Source: Streptomyces sp. Ru72 (GTDB lineage: Bacteria > Actinomycetota > Actinomycetes > Streptomycetales > Streptomycetaceae). From it: DNA of 64,000 bases. Made by a program: the position numbers and the translations under genes. The stretch spans positions 56,215-120,214 of the forward strand of contig NZ_PQSR01000013.1 of the NCBI RefSeq assembly GCF_002920635.1, given 5' to 3'. Position 1 is the first letter of the stretch. Every line of letters begins with the position of its first letter. Below the pieces are notes generated by a model. The model saw nothing but the letters and a program-made list of their open reading frames with translations. It did not search any database and had not been told where the DNA came from. This document shows positions 53,743 to 62,891 of this stretch, piece after piece.

Positions 53743-55235
53743 GCGACGCGATGACCAAGTTCCCTTACCTGAGGCAGGACTTCGCCGCCTCCATAGTCGT
53801 CTTCCTGGTCGCCGTGCCGCTGTGCGTCGGCGTGGCGGTCGCCTCCGGCGTCCCGGCAGAGCTCGGACTTGTCACCGGCATCGTGGGCGGGCTCGTCACG
53901 GGGCTCATGCCCGGCAGCAGCCTGCAGGTGTCGGGGCCGGCGGCCGGCCTGACCGTGCTGGTCTTCGAGGCCGTCAGCGAGTTCGGTGTCCCGGCGCTCG
54001 GCGCGATCGTGCTGGTGGCCGGACTGCTCCAGCTCGCCATGGGCTTTCTCAAGGTGGGCCGCTGGTTCCGGGCGATATCCGTCTCCGTCGTCGAGGGCAT
54101 GCTCTGCGGCATCGGACTGGTGATCATCGCCGGCCAGATATACGCGGCGGCGGGCCTGAAGGCCCCCAAGACCGGCGTCGGCAAGATCGTGGGCCTGCCG
54201 GGGGCTTTGGTCGACGCCCTGAGCAGCACGGCGGCCCTGACCTCGCTCGCGATCGGCGCGGGCACCATCGCCGTCATCGTGCTGTGGAAGAGGATGCCCA
54301 AGGCCGCGCAGGCCGTGCCCGGTGCCCTCGCGGCGGTCGTGCTGGCCACGGTCGCCACGCTCGCCTTCAGCCTGCCGGTCGCCACGGTGAAGGTGGAGGG
54401 GCTGCTCGGCGTCATCCAGCCGCCAGGAGCCGAGGCCCTGGGTGAGCTGGCCTCCCCTGCCATCTGGGGCACGATCGTCGCGTTCACGCTGATCGCCTCC
54501 GCGGAGAGTCTGTTCAGCGCGGCGGCGGTGGACCGGCTGCACGACGGTCCGCGCACCGAGTACAACAAGGAGATGATCGCCCAGGGTGCGGGCAACACGG
54601 TGTGCGGTCTGCTCGGCGCCCTGCCGATGACCGCGGTGATCGTGCGCAGCTCCGCCAATGTCAACGCGGGCGCGAAGACCAAGGCCTCCCGCGTCCTGCA
54701 CGGCGTGTGGCTGCTGCTGTTCGCCGCCGCGATGCCGTGGGCCCTGGCGCTGATCCCCATTCCCGCCCTCGCCGGCATTCTGGTCCACGCCGGCTGGAAG
54801 CTGATCCCGTTCCGGCAGGTCGCGTCACTGTGGCGGTCGCACCGGGGCGAGGCGCTGATCCTCGTGGTCACGGCCGTCTCCATCGTCGCGGTGAACATGT
54901 TCGAGGGCGTGCTGATCGGTCTGGCCCTGTCGGTCGTCAAGACCGCCTGGGAGGCGTCGAAGGTCAAGCTGGAGGTCATCGACAAGGGCGCCGGCCCCAT
55001 TCAGGCGTACCTCTCGGGCAACGCGACGTTCCTGCGGCTGCCGAAGATCCTCGACAGCCTTGAGGCCCTCCCGCAGGACCGGCCCGTGGAGCTGGACCTC
55101 TCCGGGTTGCACCACCTGGACCACGCCTGCCGTACGGCCCTGGACAACTGGGCGGAGCGGCACAGCACGGCGGGGACCGAGCCGGTGCGGATGACGTCCG
55201 GCACGGAGCCGTTGCAGGTGGCGTCCGGCACCTGA
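53739..55235 (+). CDS. SulP family anion transporter, bicarbonate likely
   Basis: 498 aa from GTG 53739 (VSDAMTKFPYLRQDF); ATG 53751 is possible. About 11-14 membrane segments of the SLC26/SulP fold with FLVAVPLCVGVAVASGVP, GSSLQVSGPAAGLTVLVFE and IASAESLFSAAAVDRLHDGPRTEYNKE, split as IASAESLFSAAAVDRLHDG and PRTEYNKEMIAQG. A STAS-like domain ends the protein (VELDLSGLHHLDHACRTAL). Sequence alone cannot tell sulfate from bicarbonate; the coupled carbonic anhydrase favours bicarbonate. The last residues hold a near repeat, TEPVRMTSG and TEPLQVASG. Confidence 0.9.
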   Translation: MSDAMTKFPYLRQDFAASIVVFLVAVPLCVGVAVASGVPAELGLVTGIVGGLVTGLMPGSSLQVSGPAAGLTVLVFEAVSEFGVPALGAIVLVAGLLQLAMGFLKVGRWFRAISVSVVEGMLCGIGLVIIAGQIYAAAGLKAPKTGVGKIVGLPGALVDALSSTAALTSLAIGAGTIAVIVLWKRMPKAAQAVPGALAAVVLATVATLAFSLPVATVKVEGLLGVIQPPGAEALGELASPAIWGTIVAFTLIASAESLFSAAAVDRLHDGPRTEYNKEMIAQGAGNTVCGLLGALPMTAVIVRSSANVNAGAKTKASRVLHGVWLLLFAAAMPWALALIPIPALAGILVHAGWKLIPFRQVASLWRSHRGEALILVVTAVSIVAVNMFEGVLIGLALSVVKTAWEASKVKLEVIDKGAGPIQAYLSGNATFLRLPKILDSLEALPQDRPVELDLSGLHHLDHACRTALDNWAERHSTAGTEPVRMTSGTEPLQVASGT

Positions 55236-55379
55236 CGATCCGGGGCCGCTCGGCCCCCGACCCCCTGGGGCCCGCCGGTGGTGCATCGGCGGGCCCTCGG
55301 CCGTCCCTCGCCTGGTGGGCTCCCGCGGAACTATCGTGGCAAGTGCACACATACCGGGCCTCTCGACGAGGGGGTCGTC

Positions 55380-56408
55380 ATGCTCCAGGAGCTGGTGGGT
55401 GCCTTGGTGGGGGCCGGCATCGCGGGACTCGTGGGCCTCGCCTCGGCGGCACGGATCGTCAAGCAGTACGAGCGCGGGGTGGTCTTCCGCTTCGGGCGGC
55501 TCCTCGGCGCGCCCCGGCCGCCGGGCTTCACCCTGATCGTTCCCGTGATGGACCGGCTGCAGAAGGTCAACATGCAGATCGTGACGCTGCCGATCCCCGC
55601 GCAGGAGGGCATCACCCGGGACAACGTGACCGTCCGCGTGGACGCCGTCGTCTACTTCAAGGTGGTCGACCCCGCGAACGCGCTGATCCAGGTCGAGGAC
55701 TACCGATTCGCGGTGTCGCAGATGGCACAGACCTCGCTCCGCTCGATCATCGGCAAGAGCGATCTGGACGATCTGCTGTCCAACCGCGAGAAGCTCAACC
55801 AGGGCCTGGAGCTGATGATCGACAGTCCGGCCGTGGGGTGGGGCGTGCAGATCGACCGGGTCGAGATCAAGGACGTGTCGCTGCCGGACGCGATGAAGCG
55901 GTCGATGGCCCGGCAGGCCGAGGCCGACCGCGAACGCCGCGCGCGCATCATCAACGCGGACGCGGAGCTGCAGGCCTCCAAGAAGCTGGCGGAGGCCGCC
56001 GGAGTGATGTCCGACCAGCCCGCCGCGCTCCAGCTGCGGCTGCTGCAGACGGTGGTGGCGGTCGCGGCCGAGAAGAACTCGACGCTGGTGCTGCCGTTCC
56101 CGGTGGAGCTGCTCAGGTTCCTGGAACGGGCGGCACAGCAGCACGAAGCGCAACCGGCGGCAGAGGGTGCCCGCTCCCCCTCGCCGACGGCCGCACAGTC
56201 ACCACCGGCGGTCACGGCCGGGCAGCCGGCGCCGGACGACGCCGCGGCCCCCCGGGAACCGGAGGCCGAGGACCCGCTTGCTCCGCTCGCTCCCCCGCCG
56301 ACGAGCGAGCCCGAGACCGACCTCCCGGAGGAGGCGACCCGCGACCTCCCCGAGGAAGCGACCCGCGCACTGTTGTCCTCCGAGAACGCGGTGACGCCTC
56401 CGTTCTAG
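55380..56408 (+). CDS. SPFH/stomatin-like (slipin) protein
   Basis: 342 aa from ATG 55380 with GAGGGGG upstream. A membrane hairpin at the N-terminus (LVGALVGAGIAGLVGLASAA) is followed by the SPFH domain: IVKQYERGVVFRFGRLLG, RPPGFTLIVPVMDRLQKV, VRVDAVVYFKVVDPANALIQ, then a helical part with KRSMARQAEADRERRARIINADAE, split as KRSMARQAEADRERR and ARIINADAELQAS. The tail of about 80 residues is Pro/Glu/Ala-rich and includes a direct repeat DLPEEATR. It probably forms membrane microdomain scaffolds. No NfeD gene is adjacent. Confidence 0.9.
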   Translation: MLQELVGALVGAGIAGLVGLASAARIVKQYERGVVFRFGRLLGAPRPPGFTLIVPVMDRLQKVNMQIVTLPIPAQEGITRDNVTVRVDAVVYFKVVDPANALIQVEDYRFAVSQMAQTSLRSIIGKSDLDDLLSNREKLNQGLELMIDSPAVGWGVQIDRVEIKDVSLPDAMKRSMARQAEADRERRARIINADAELQASKKLAEAAGVMSDQPAALQLRLLQTVVAVAAEKNSTLVLPFPVELLRFLERAAQQHEAQPAAEGARSPSPTAAQSPPAVTAGQPAPDDAAAPREPEAEDPLAPLAPPPTSEPETDLPEEATRDLPEEATRALLSSENAVTPPF

Positions 56409-56444
56409 GACCCGGATGCGTGCGGCCGTCGACCAAGGTGCGCC

Positions 56445-57332
56445 ATGGCGAAGAAGCGCGACGAGGCCCCGCTGCGTGACCTGCTCCGCCTCCCCGTCGG
56501 CGAGCCCGTCGACCTGACCGCCCACGACGCCGGAGGGACGCCCGGCGGTCCCGGCGACAAGGCCGCCGGGCTCGCGGCCACCACCCGTACCGGCAAGGAC
56601 CTGGCCGGCCTGCAGGAACGCCTGTGGGCCGCGGCGACCGCCGGGGACCGCCGCCGGGTCCTGCTGGTGCTCCAGGGCATGGACACCAGCGGCAAGGGCG
56701 GCACGGTCAAGCATGTCATCGGCCTGTTGAACCCGGCGGGCTGCCGCATCCACGCCTTCAAGTCGCCGACGCCCGAGGAGCGGCGGCACGACTTCCTCTG
56801 GCGTGTGGTGAAGGCACTCCCGCGCCCCGGCGAGATCGGCATCTTCGACCGCTCGCACTACGAGGACGTACTGATCGCCAAGGTCCGCTCGCTGGCTCCG
56901 TACGACGAGATCGAGAGCCGCTACGACCGGATCAACGGGTTCGAGACGTCCCTCACGGACGACGGGGTGACGATCATCAAGTGCTTCCTGCACATCTCCT
57001 ACGAGGAGCAGCGGCGCCGCCTGCTCAAACGCCTCGACAAGCCGCACAAGCGGTGGAAGTTCGCCCCCGGCGACCTCGACGAACGGGCCCTGTGGCCGGC
57101 CTACCAGCGGGCGTACGAGACGGCCCTGACCCGCTGCGCCACCCCGGCCGCGCCCTGGTACCTGGTCCCCGCCGACCACAAGTGGTACCGCAACTGGGCC
57201 GTCAGCAGCCTGTTGCTGGAACACCTGCGCGAGCTGGATCCTCAGTACCCTGCGGCGGACTTCGACGTGGACGAGTACCGCGCCCTGCTGGCGCAGGGCG
57301 CGGCCCGGCCGCGGTCCCGGCCGGGCGGGTGA
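56445..57332 (+). CDS. ppk2: PPK2-family polyphosphate kinase
   Basis: 295 aa. PPK2 uses polyphosphate to phosphorylate nucleotides or the reverse. The P-loop is VLQGMDTSGKGGTVKHVIGL, the lid motif IGIFDRSHYEDVLIAKV holds the Walker B Asp, and KFAPGDLDERALWPAYQRAYE and ADHKWYRNWAVSSLL are family segments. Length is normal for a one-domain enzyme. The subclass (mono- or diphosphate acceptor) is not decided here. It is 36 bases after the slipin gene. Confidence 0.93.
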   Translation: MAKKRDEAPLRDLLRLPVGEPVDLTAHDAGGTPGGPGDKAAGLAATTRTGKDLAGLQERLWAAATAGDRRRVLLVLQGMDTSGKGGTVKHVIGLLNPAGCRIHAFKSPTPEERRHDFLWRVVKALPRPGEIGIFDRSHYEDVLIAKVRSLAPYDEIESRYDRINGFETSLTDDGVTIIKCFLHISYEEQRRRLLKRLDKPHKRWKFAPGDLDERALWPAYQRAYETALTRCATPAAPWYLVPADHKWYRNWAVSSLLLEHLRELDPQYPAADFDVDEYRALLAQGAARPRSRPGG

Positions 57333-57417
57333 CACGACGTACCACTACGCCCGAGAAACACGATGCATCCGCTTTTGAGGGGAATCGGCACCTTACGTTC
57401 GTAGGGTGATCCCTCTT

Positions 57418-58266
57418 GTGCGACGTATCGCCTGCCTTGCCGCCCTCTGTGCCCTCGGCACCGCGCTCGCCGCCTGCGGAGCCGACGACGCCCCCCGGCG
57501 CCCCGCGCGGAGCGCCACCGACCTTCCCGACTCACCCTCGGCGGCCCGCGGCACGAGGCCCTTGCCCGCGCCGGGGCCCGCTGGAATCGCCCCCGTGTTC
57601 CAGAAGGGTGCGACGCGCGACAAGACCGTCGCCCTCACGTTCGACGCGGACATGACCGCCGACCAAGGAGAGCGGGCGGAGAACGGGGAGGCTTTCGACA
57701 ACCCGGACCTGATCGACACGCTGCGGGACCTGGAGGTGCCGGCGACCGTGTTCATGACGGGGCGCTGGGCGGACCAGTACCCGGACGAGGCGCGGGACAT
57801 CGGTGAGGACCCGCTCTTCGAGGTCGGCAACCACTCCTACAGCCACTACTCCTTCACCCGTAGCTGCTACGGCCTGCCGGTCCTGCCCGAGAAGCAGCAG
57901 CGCCCGGACGTGGAGCGTGCGTCCACGGCGATTCGCAAGGCGGGCGTAACCCATGTGATGCCGTACTTCCGCTTCCCCGGCGGCTGCTACGACGACCGGG
58001 CCCTGCGGGCGATCGGCCCCCTCGGGCTCACGGCCGTCCAGTGGGACGTGGTGAGCGGGGACGCGTTCGCCACGGACGCGAGCCGGGTCGCGCGGCAGGT
58101 GCTGGAGGGGGTGCGGCCCGGCTCCGTGGTGGTCATGCACTGCACCCGCAGCGTGGCACCGGTGACGGAGGAGGCGGTGCGGGCGGTGGTGCCCGAGCTG
58201 CGGAGGCAGGGGTACCGGCTCGTCAAGGTCTCCGAGTTGATCGGGGGCGCGACCCGGCACCGGTAG
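57418..58266 (+). CDS. Second NodB-family polysaccharide deacetylase lipoprotein
   Basis: 282 aa from GTG 57418, with AGGGTGA upstream; an earlier GTG at 57406 has poor spacing. Lipobox LAAC (RIACLAALCALGTALAACG). NodB motifs: ALTFDADMTADQ, metal His pair in VGNHSYSHYSF, FRFPGGCYDD, and VVMHCTRSVAP. As in the deacetylase at 39037, the second Asp of TFDD is Ala. It is probably exported and acts on a wall glycan. A small zinc-ribbon gene follows by 31 bases. Confidence 0.87.
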   Translation: MRRIACLAALCALGTALAACGADDAPRRPARSATDLPDSPSAARGTRPLPAPGPAGIAPVFQKGATRDKTVALTFDADMTADQGERAENGEAFDNPDLIDTLRDLEVPATVFMTGRWADQYPDEARDIGEDPLFEVGNHSYSHYSFTRSCYGLPVLPEKQQRPDVERASTAIRKAGVTHVMPYFRFPGGCYDDRALRAIGPLGLTAVQWDVVSGDAFATDASRVARQVLEGVRPGSVVVMHCTRSVAPVTEEAVRAVVPELRRQGYRLVKVSELIGGATRHR

Positions 58267-58297
58267 GGACCGCGCCGGGTGTGCCTACGCTGGGGGC

Positions 58298-58498
58298 ATG
58301 AGCGATGACCCCGACAACACGGCCTACTGCGGCACGGACACCCCGCACCCGGACCGGGCGCCCGAGGCGGGCGGCCCGCCGTTCGCCGACTGCGTGCTGT
58401 GCCGCGAGCCGACGGAGTACCCGGAGTCGTACCAGGGGATCACGCTGTGCCCCGTCTGCGAATGGCAGGAGGCCCAGCGCACGGCCTGCTCCGGGTGA
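58298..58498 (+). CDS. Small zinc-ribbon protein
   Basis: 66 aa from ATG 58298. Two CxxC pairs (DCVLCREPTEYPES and LCPVCEWQEAQ) about 18 residues apart form a typical zinc ribbon, and a further Cys lies near each end. The head is Asp/Pro-rich. No function known. It starts 31 bases after the deacetylase stop and is 61 bases before the PTH2 gene. Confidence 0.7.
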   Translation: MSDDPDNTAYCGTDTPHPDRAPEAGGPPFADCVLCREPTEYPESYQGITLCPVCEWQEAQRTACSG

Positions 58499-58559
58499 GC
58501 CGGCAGGCCCCCACCCGCCACCGGTATCCCCCGGTCTTCCGCCTGGCAGACTGGACGCC

Positions 58560-59279
58560 GTGAGCAGTGACCAGACCCGCCAGGACAGCCCGTTCCGCTC
58601 CGAGCGCACCGCGCGCGACGAGGCGCCGCAGTTCGTTCTGCCGCTCGTCGTGCGCATCGAGCGCGCCGCTCCCCCGGCCCGCACGGACGCAATGGAGACG
58701 GCGGCGCGTGCCGTGCTCGTGATCCTGAGCGACGCGCGTTCGCTGGGCGAGGGAGAGTGGGCGAGGGCTGTGCGGGACTGGCAGGACGCGCGGATCCGCA
58801 AGGTGGTGCGGCGGGCGCGCGGCGCGGAGTGGCGTCGGGCCGAGGCGCTGCCGGGCATCACGGTCACCGGCAAGTCGGCGGAGGTCCGGGTCTTCCCTCC
58901 GGTCCCGCTGGACGGCTGGCCGAAGGACCTGGCCCGACTGCAGGTCTCCGGTACGGACCTGGAGGACCCGGAGCCGCCGCTGGAGGCCGACCGGACGGCT
59001 CCCGTGCTGTGGCTGAACCCGGACCTGGAGATGTCGGCCGGCAAGGCGATGGCCCAGGCGGGTCACGGTGCCCAACTGGCCTGGTGGGCCCTGCCGGAGG
59101 ACGAGCGAGCGGCCTGGCGCGACGCCGGTCTCCCCCTCGCCGTCCGCACGGCTCCCCCGTCCCGCTGGCAGGAACTGACCACGGCGGGCCTGCCGTTGGT
59201 ACGTGACGCCGGCTTCACGGAGATCGCCCCGGGCAGCTGCACGGTGGTGGCGGACCATCCGGCACTGCGGGGCGACTGA
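58560..59279 (+). CDS. PTH2-type peptidyl-tRNA hydrolase-like protein
   Basis: 239 aa from GTG 58560 (VSSDQTRQDSPF). The last 110 residues match the PTH2 fold: LWLNPDLEMSAGKAMAQAGHGAQL gives the Lys and His of the active site, split here as LEMSAGKAMAQAGHG; AVRTAPPSRW follows, then DAGFTEIAPGSCTVVADHP. The N-terminal 120 residues are an extra domain (FVLPLVVRIERAAPP; LSDARSLGEGEWARAV) not present in archaeal PTH2. Main Pth activity in bacteria comes from another family, so this may be an auxiliary enzyme. Confidence 0.8.
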   Translation: MSSDQTRQDSPFRSERTARDEAPQFVLPLVVRIERAAPPARTDAMETAARAVLVILSDARSLGEGEWARAVRDWQDARIRKVVRRARGAEWRRAEALPGITVTGKSAEVRVFPPVPLDGWPKDLARLQVSGTDLEDPEPPLEADRTAPVLWLNPDLEMSAGKAMAQAGHGAQLAWWALPEDERAAWRDAGLPLAVRTAPPSRWQELTTAGLPLVRDAGFTEIAPGSCTVVADHPALRGD

Positions 59280-59346
59280 CCGGCGGGCGCCGCCGCGAGC
59301 CCCCGCGCTGCGGGCCGCACGGCTCGTTCCTCCTCCGCCGGATCAC

Positions 59347-60384
59347 TCAGAGCCGCTGGCCGGAGCGGCCGGACGGGGCTTCCACACGGTCCCGCACGAT
59401 GATCTTGCCGGTGTTCTCTCCGCGCAGCATCCCCAGGAACGCGTCCACGATGCCCTCGAACCCGTCGACCACCGTCTCGTCCAGGGCGAGTCGGCCGCTC
59501 TGCAGGTGTGGCACCGCGAACTCGTACAACTCCTCCTGGACGTCCCGGTGGTTGCTGACCAGGAAGCCCTCCATGCGGATGCTCTTCTCCACGATGTCCG
59601 CGTGGTCGAAGCGCGGCGGGGGCGCGTCGGGGGTGTTGTACTGGCTGATCGTGCCGATACGGACGATGCGACCGAACTCGCGCAGCGCTCCCACCGCCGC
59701 GGACAGTTGCTCGCCGCCGACGTTGTCCATGAACACGTCGATGCCGTCCGGCGCGACCCTGCCGAGCAGGTCGGCGGCGGGCCCGTCGTGGTAGTCGAAG
59801 ACGGCGTCGTAGCCCACTTCCCGGACGAGGTGACCGGCCTTCTCCGCCGAGCCCGCGCTGCCCACGAGCCGTCCGGCGCCGAGCAGCCTGGCGAACCTCC
59901 CGGTCGCCGTGCCGACCCCGCCCGCAGCGGCCGACACGAACAGATCCTCGCCTTCCCGGAGCCGGGCGATCCGGGTCAGGCCCACATAGGCCGTCAGGCC
60001 GGTGCCGCCGAGGATGCCCAGGTACGCGGTCAGCGGCACCCCGTCGAAGCGCGGCAGCCGCCGGATCTCCTCCGGAGTGACCACCGCGTGCGTGCGCCAG
60101 CCGTGCCGGTGGAACACGATCTCGCCCTCGGCCAGGTGAGGTGTGCGCGAGGCGATGACCCGCCCTATGGTGCGGCCCTCCAGCGGTGCGCCGAGCGCGA
60201 AGCCGCCGGGCACGTCGTCCATCATCTCGCGGTGGTAGGGGTCGACGGACCAGTAGAGGTTGCGCACGAGCGCGCTGCCGGTGTGGGGATCGGGAAGCGC
60301 GGAGTCGACGTAGGCGAAGTGCTCGGCGGTGGGAAAGCCGTGCGGTCGAGCGGTCTGGTGCACGGTGAGCGCGGTCTCGTTCAT
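59347..60384 (-). CDS. NADP-dependent medium-chain reductase
   Basis: 345 aa from ATG 60384 (MNETALTVHQTARPHG). A zinc-free MDR of the leukotriene B4 dehydrogenase/prostaglandin reductase type: LVRNLYWSVDPYHREMM, LGILGGTGLTAYVGLTRI, the Rossmann loop VSAAAGGVGTATGRFARLLGA and VDVFMDNVGG-like IDVFMDNVGGEQL. It reduces activated C=C bonds with NADPH. It is divergent from a LysR gene that probably controls it. Physiological substrate unknown. Confidence 0.92.
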   Translation of the reverse strand: MNETALTVHQTARPHGFPTAEHFAYVDSALPDPHTGSALVRNLYWSVDPYHREMMDDVPGGFALGAPLEGRTIGRVIASRTPHLAEGEIVFHRHGWRTHAVVTPEEIRRLPRFDGVPLTAYLGILGGTGLTAYVGLTRIARLREGEDLFVSAAAGGVGTATGRFARLLGAGRLVGSAGSAEKAGHLVREVGYDAVFDYHDGPAADLLGRVAPDGIDVFMDNVGGEQLSAAVGALREFGRIVRIGTISQYNTPDAPPPRFDHADIVEKSIRMEGFLVSNHRDVQEELYEFAVPHLQSGRLALDETVVDGFEGIVDAFLGMLRGENTGKIIVRDRVEAPSGRSGQRL

Positions 60385-60450
60385 GGCCGGACCGTAGGGC
60401 GGGAATGCCCCTGCCGGGCAGCCGGTTGGGCTCATGCGACACGCCGTTCC

Positions 60451-60465
60451 ATGAGCAGTTCTCAT
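60451..60465. promoter_or_regulatory. LysR-type operator between reductase and LysR genes
   Basis: ATGAG-CAGTT-CTCAT is a 5-bp dyad with a 5-base spacer and fits the T-N11-A LysR box. It lies in the 100-base gap between the two divergent starts (60384 and 60485). Confidence 0.6.
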
Positions 60466-60484
60466 ACCCCGAGGTGAGCGCCCC

Positions 60485-61450
60485 GTGGCCCGTACGACCG
60501 ACTCCGTTCTCGCCCCGCACGAACTGCGCATACTGGTGGCGGTCGCGGACTCCGGCGGTTTCTCGGCCGCGGCCGGCGCGCTGGCTCTGACGCAGTCGGC
60601 GGTCTCCCACTCGGTGCGCGGCAGCGAGCGCAAGATCGGCGCCCTCCTGTTCGAGCGCGGCCGCACCGGCGCCCGCCCCACCCCTGCCGGGGTGAAGGCC
60701 GTCGCTCACGCCCGCCGCATCCTGCGCCTGCTGGACGTCCTGACCGCCGAGGCACGCGGCGCGGCCCGGCAGGACGCGGTGGAGGGGGCGCTGCGCATCG
60801 TGACCTTCCGCAGTGCGGCCCTCCAGTTGCTGCCGCCCGTCCTGCGGCGGCTGCGCGCCAGGCACCCCGGGATCGAGCCGCGGGTGCGGATCGTGCGGGA
60901 GGTGGGGCGAGGTGCCGCGGGCGAAGTGGCCGACGGGAAGGCCGACATCGGCATCGCCACACTGGGCGGCTCGGTGCCGCTTCCCGGGGATCTGGTCGCG
61001 GGCGGACTCTTCGACGAGCCCTACGCCCTGGTGCACGCGGCGGGCCACTCCGCCCCTCGCTCCCTGCCGTTGGTCGACTGGGCCGAGAACTGTGGCTCAT
61101 ACACCCGCGCCTGGTGGGCCGCGCAGGACTGGATCCCGAAGGCGACCATCGAGGCCGAGGACGACGGAGCAGTGCTCTCCTTGGTGAGCGGAGGTCACGG
61201 GATGGCCATCATGCCCGCGCTCTCGCTGGTCGGAGCACCGGACTCGGTCGAGATCACCGATCTCGGACCCGACCGCCCGACACGCCGGGTCGGCTATGTC
61301 ACCACCTCCGAACTGGCCGGCTCCGCAGTCGTGCGCGCCTTGGTGAGGGAACTGCGGGCAACGGCCTCCGAGGGCATGCGCCCAGCAGCGGACGCACTGC
61401 GGCTGCCGAGCCGGGACCCCGGCGCGTGGACGGTCGCGCGGCAGCCGTAG
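60485..61450 (+). CDS. LysR-family regulator
   Basis: 321 aa from GTG 60485. The DNA-binding part [43 protein letters not shown], here split as [19 protein letters not shown] and [18 protein letters not shown], has the LysR helix-turn-helix. An effector domain follows (about 95-300; [20 protein letters not shown]). The gene is divergent from the reductase gene and shares with it a dyad operator. Effector unknown. Confidence 0.92.
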   Translation: MARTTDSVLAPHELRILVAVADSGGFSAAAGALALTQSAVSHSVRGSERKIGALLFERGRTGARPTPAGVKAVAHARRILRLLDVLTAEARGAARQDAVEGALRIVTFRSAALQLLPPVLRRLRARHPGIEPRVRIVREVGRGAAGEVADGKADIGIATLGGSVPLPGDLVAGGLFDEPYALVHAAGHSAPRSLPLVDWAENCGSYTRAWWAAQDWIPKATIEAEDDGAVLSLVSGGHGMAIMPALSLVGAPDSVEITDLGPDRPTRRVGYVTTSELAGSAVVRALVRELRATASEGMRPAADALRLPSRDPGAWTVARQP

Positions 61451-61486
61451 CGAGTCCGGCGGAACCTCAAATGTTGCTCTGAACGT

Positions 61487-61519
61487 CCCCGGTCGGCGGT
61501 TCGGCGCCGACAGCCGGGG
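61487..61519 (+). terminator. Imperfect hairpin after the LysR gene
   Basis: CCCCGGTCGGCG (61487-61498) pairs with CGCCGA-CAG-CCGGGG (61505-61519), with a 3-base bulge. It follows the stop by 37 bases and precedes DUF692. Probable terminator for the LysR gene. Confidence 0.4.
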
Positions 61520-61586
61520 CCATGACTCCGTCACCGCGACAGCGGGCGGTCCACGGGTGGGGGCTGGCCGAGCGAGGGAGGGGACG

Positions 61587-62891
61587 ATGGAGCGACTGGG
61601 AACGGGCATCGGGTGGCGGCCGGAGATCGCCGGCGCGGTGGAGCGCATGCCGGGCCTCGACTGGGTCGAGGTCGTGGCCGAGAACGTGTGCCCTGGGCAC
61701 CTCCCCGAGTCACTGGTGCGGCTGCGTGAGCGCGGCGTCACCGTCGTCCCGCACGGTGTGTCCCTCGGCCTCGGCGGCGCGGACCGCCCCGACGAGGCCC
61801 GGCTGGCCGCACTCGCCGAGCGGGCCGAGGCCCTGGGCGCGCCGCTCGTCACCGAGCACATCGCGTTCGTAAGGGCGGGCGGGGTGCTGACGGCGTCGCC
61901 GCTGCTGGAGGCCGGTCACCTGCTGCCGGCGCCGCGCACCCGGGACGCGCTGAGGGTCCTGTGCGAGAACGTCCGGATCGCGCAGGACGCGCTGCCCGTG
62001 CCGCTCGCCGTGGAGAACATCGCGGCGCTGATCTCCTGGCCGGGCGAGGAGATGACCGAGGGGCAGTTCCTGTACGAGCTGGTGGAGCGCACCGGCGTAC
62101 GGCTGCTGATCGACGTCGCCAACCTCCACACCAACCACGTCAACCGGGGCGAGGACCCGGCGAAGGCACTCGACGAACTGCCCGTCGAGGCGATCGCGTA
62201 CGTCCATGTCGCGGGCGGTTACGAACGCGACGGCGTCTGGCACGACAGCCACGCCCACCCGGTGCCGCCACCGGTCCTGGACATCCTGGCGGACCTGGCG
62301 TCCCGTACCGCGCCACCGGGCGTCCTGCTGGAACGCGACGAGAACTTCCCCGAACCGGCGGAGCTGGAGCGGGAGTTGGCCGTCGTCCGGGAGACGGTCG
62401 AGAAGGCCGCGCCCGGCCCGGGGACGCGTACTCCCCTGGCAACGGCAGCGAGCGGGCGTCCGGATCCCGCCACCGAGGCGGCCCGGCAGCGGCTCGGTCT
62501 CGCCCAGGCCGCGCTGCTGTCCTGTCTCGTCGCCGGCACTCCCGTGCCCGAGGGGTTCGACCGGGTGCGGCTCGGGGTTCAGGCGCGGGCCCTCGCCGCC
62601 AAGCGGGCCGGTGTCGTGGCCAAGGTCGCGCCCGAGCTGCCCGGCATCCTCGGGGAGGGGTACCGGTCCGCCTTCCTCGGCTACGCCCAGCGGCACCCGA
62701 TGACCGGCGGCTACCGGCGCGACGCCCTCGACTTCGCCGAGCACCTGCTGCTCACCGGGCGGCCCGAGGACCACGAGGCGCGGCGCCGGCTGCGCGCGTG
62801 GTGGCTTGAGCGTTCGGGCCCCACGCCGCCGCCCCGGCATCCCGCCGCCCGTGTGCTCCGCGCCACGCGCCGGGTCCTGCTGCGCAGTTGA
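61587..62891 (+). CDS. DUF692 (MNIO) enzyme with C-terminal extension
   Basis: 434 aa from ATG 61587 with GGAGGGGACG before it. The first 280 residues are a DUF692 TIM barrel, the family of multinuclear iron oxidases (MNIO: MbnB, TglH, BufB). Metal-ligand segments are all visible: [68 protein letters not shown] and [11 protein letters not shown]. The last 130 residues ([49 protein letters not shown], in part) are an added helical domain. MNIO enzymes modify Cys or Asn/Asp of peptides. No precursor gene is evident nearby. In other streptomycetes a TIGR04222 membrane protein often precedes; here a LysR gene does. Confidence 0.88.
   Translation: MERLGTGIGWRPEIAGAVERMPGLDWVEVVAENVCPGHLPESLVRLRERGVTVVPHGVSLGLGGADRPDEARLAALAERAEALGAPLVTEHIAFVRAGGVLTASPLLEAGHLLPAPRTRDALRVLCENVRIAQDALPVPLAVENIAALISWPGEEMTEGQFLYELVERTGVRLLIDVANLHTNHVNRGEDPAKALDELPVEAIAYVHVAGGYERDGVWHDSHAHPVPPPVLDILADLASRTAPPGVLLERDENFPEPAELERELAVVRETVEKAAPGPGTRTPLATAASGRPDPATEAARQRLGLAQAALLSCLVAGTPVPEGFDRVRLGVQARALAAKRAGVVAKVAPELPGILGEGYRSAFLGYAQRHPMTGGYRRDALDFAEHLLLTGRPEDHEARRRLRAWWLERSGPTPPPRHPAARVLRATRRVLLRS

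Noticed and set aside
59280..59346. Terminator between the PTH2 and reductase genes
   Set aside because: The sequence is GC-rich with several short partial stems but no clean inverted repeat.
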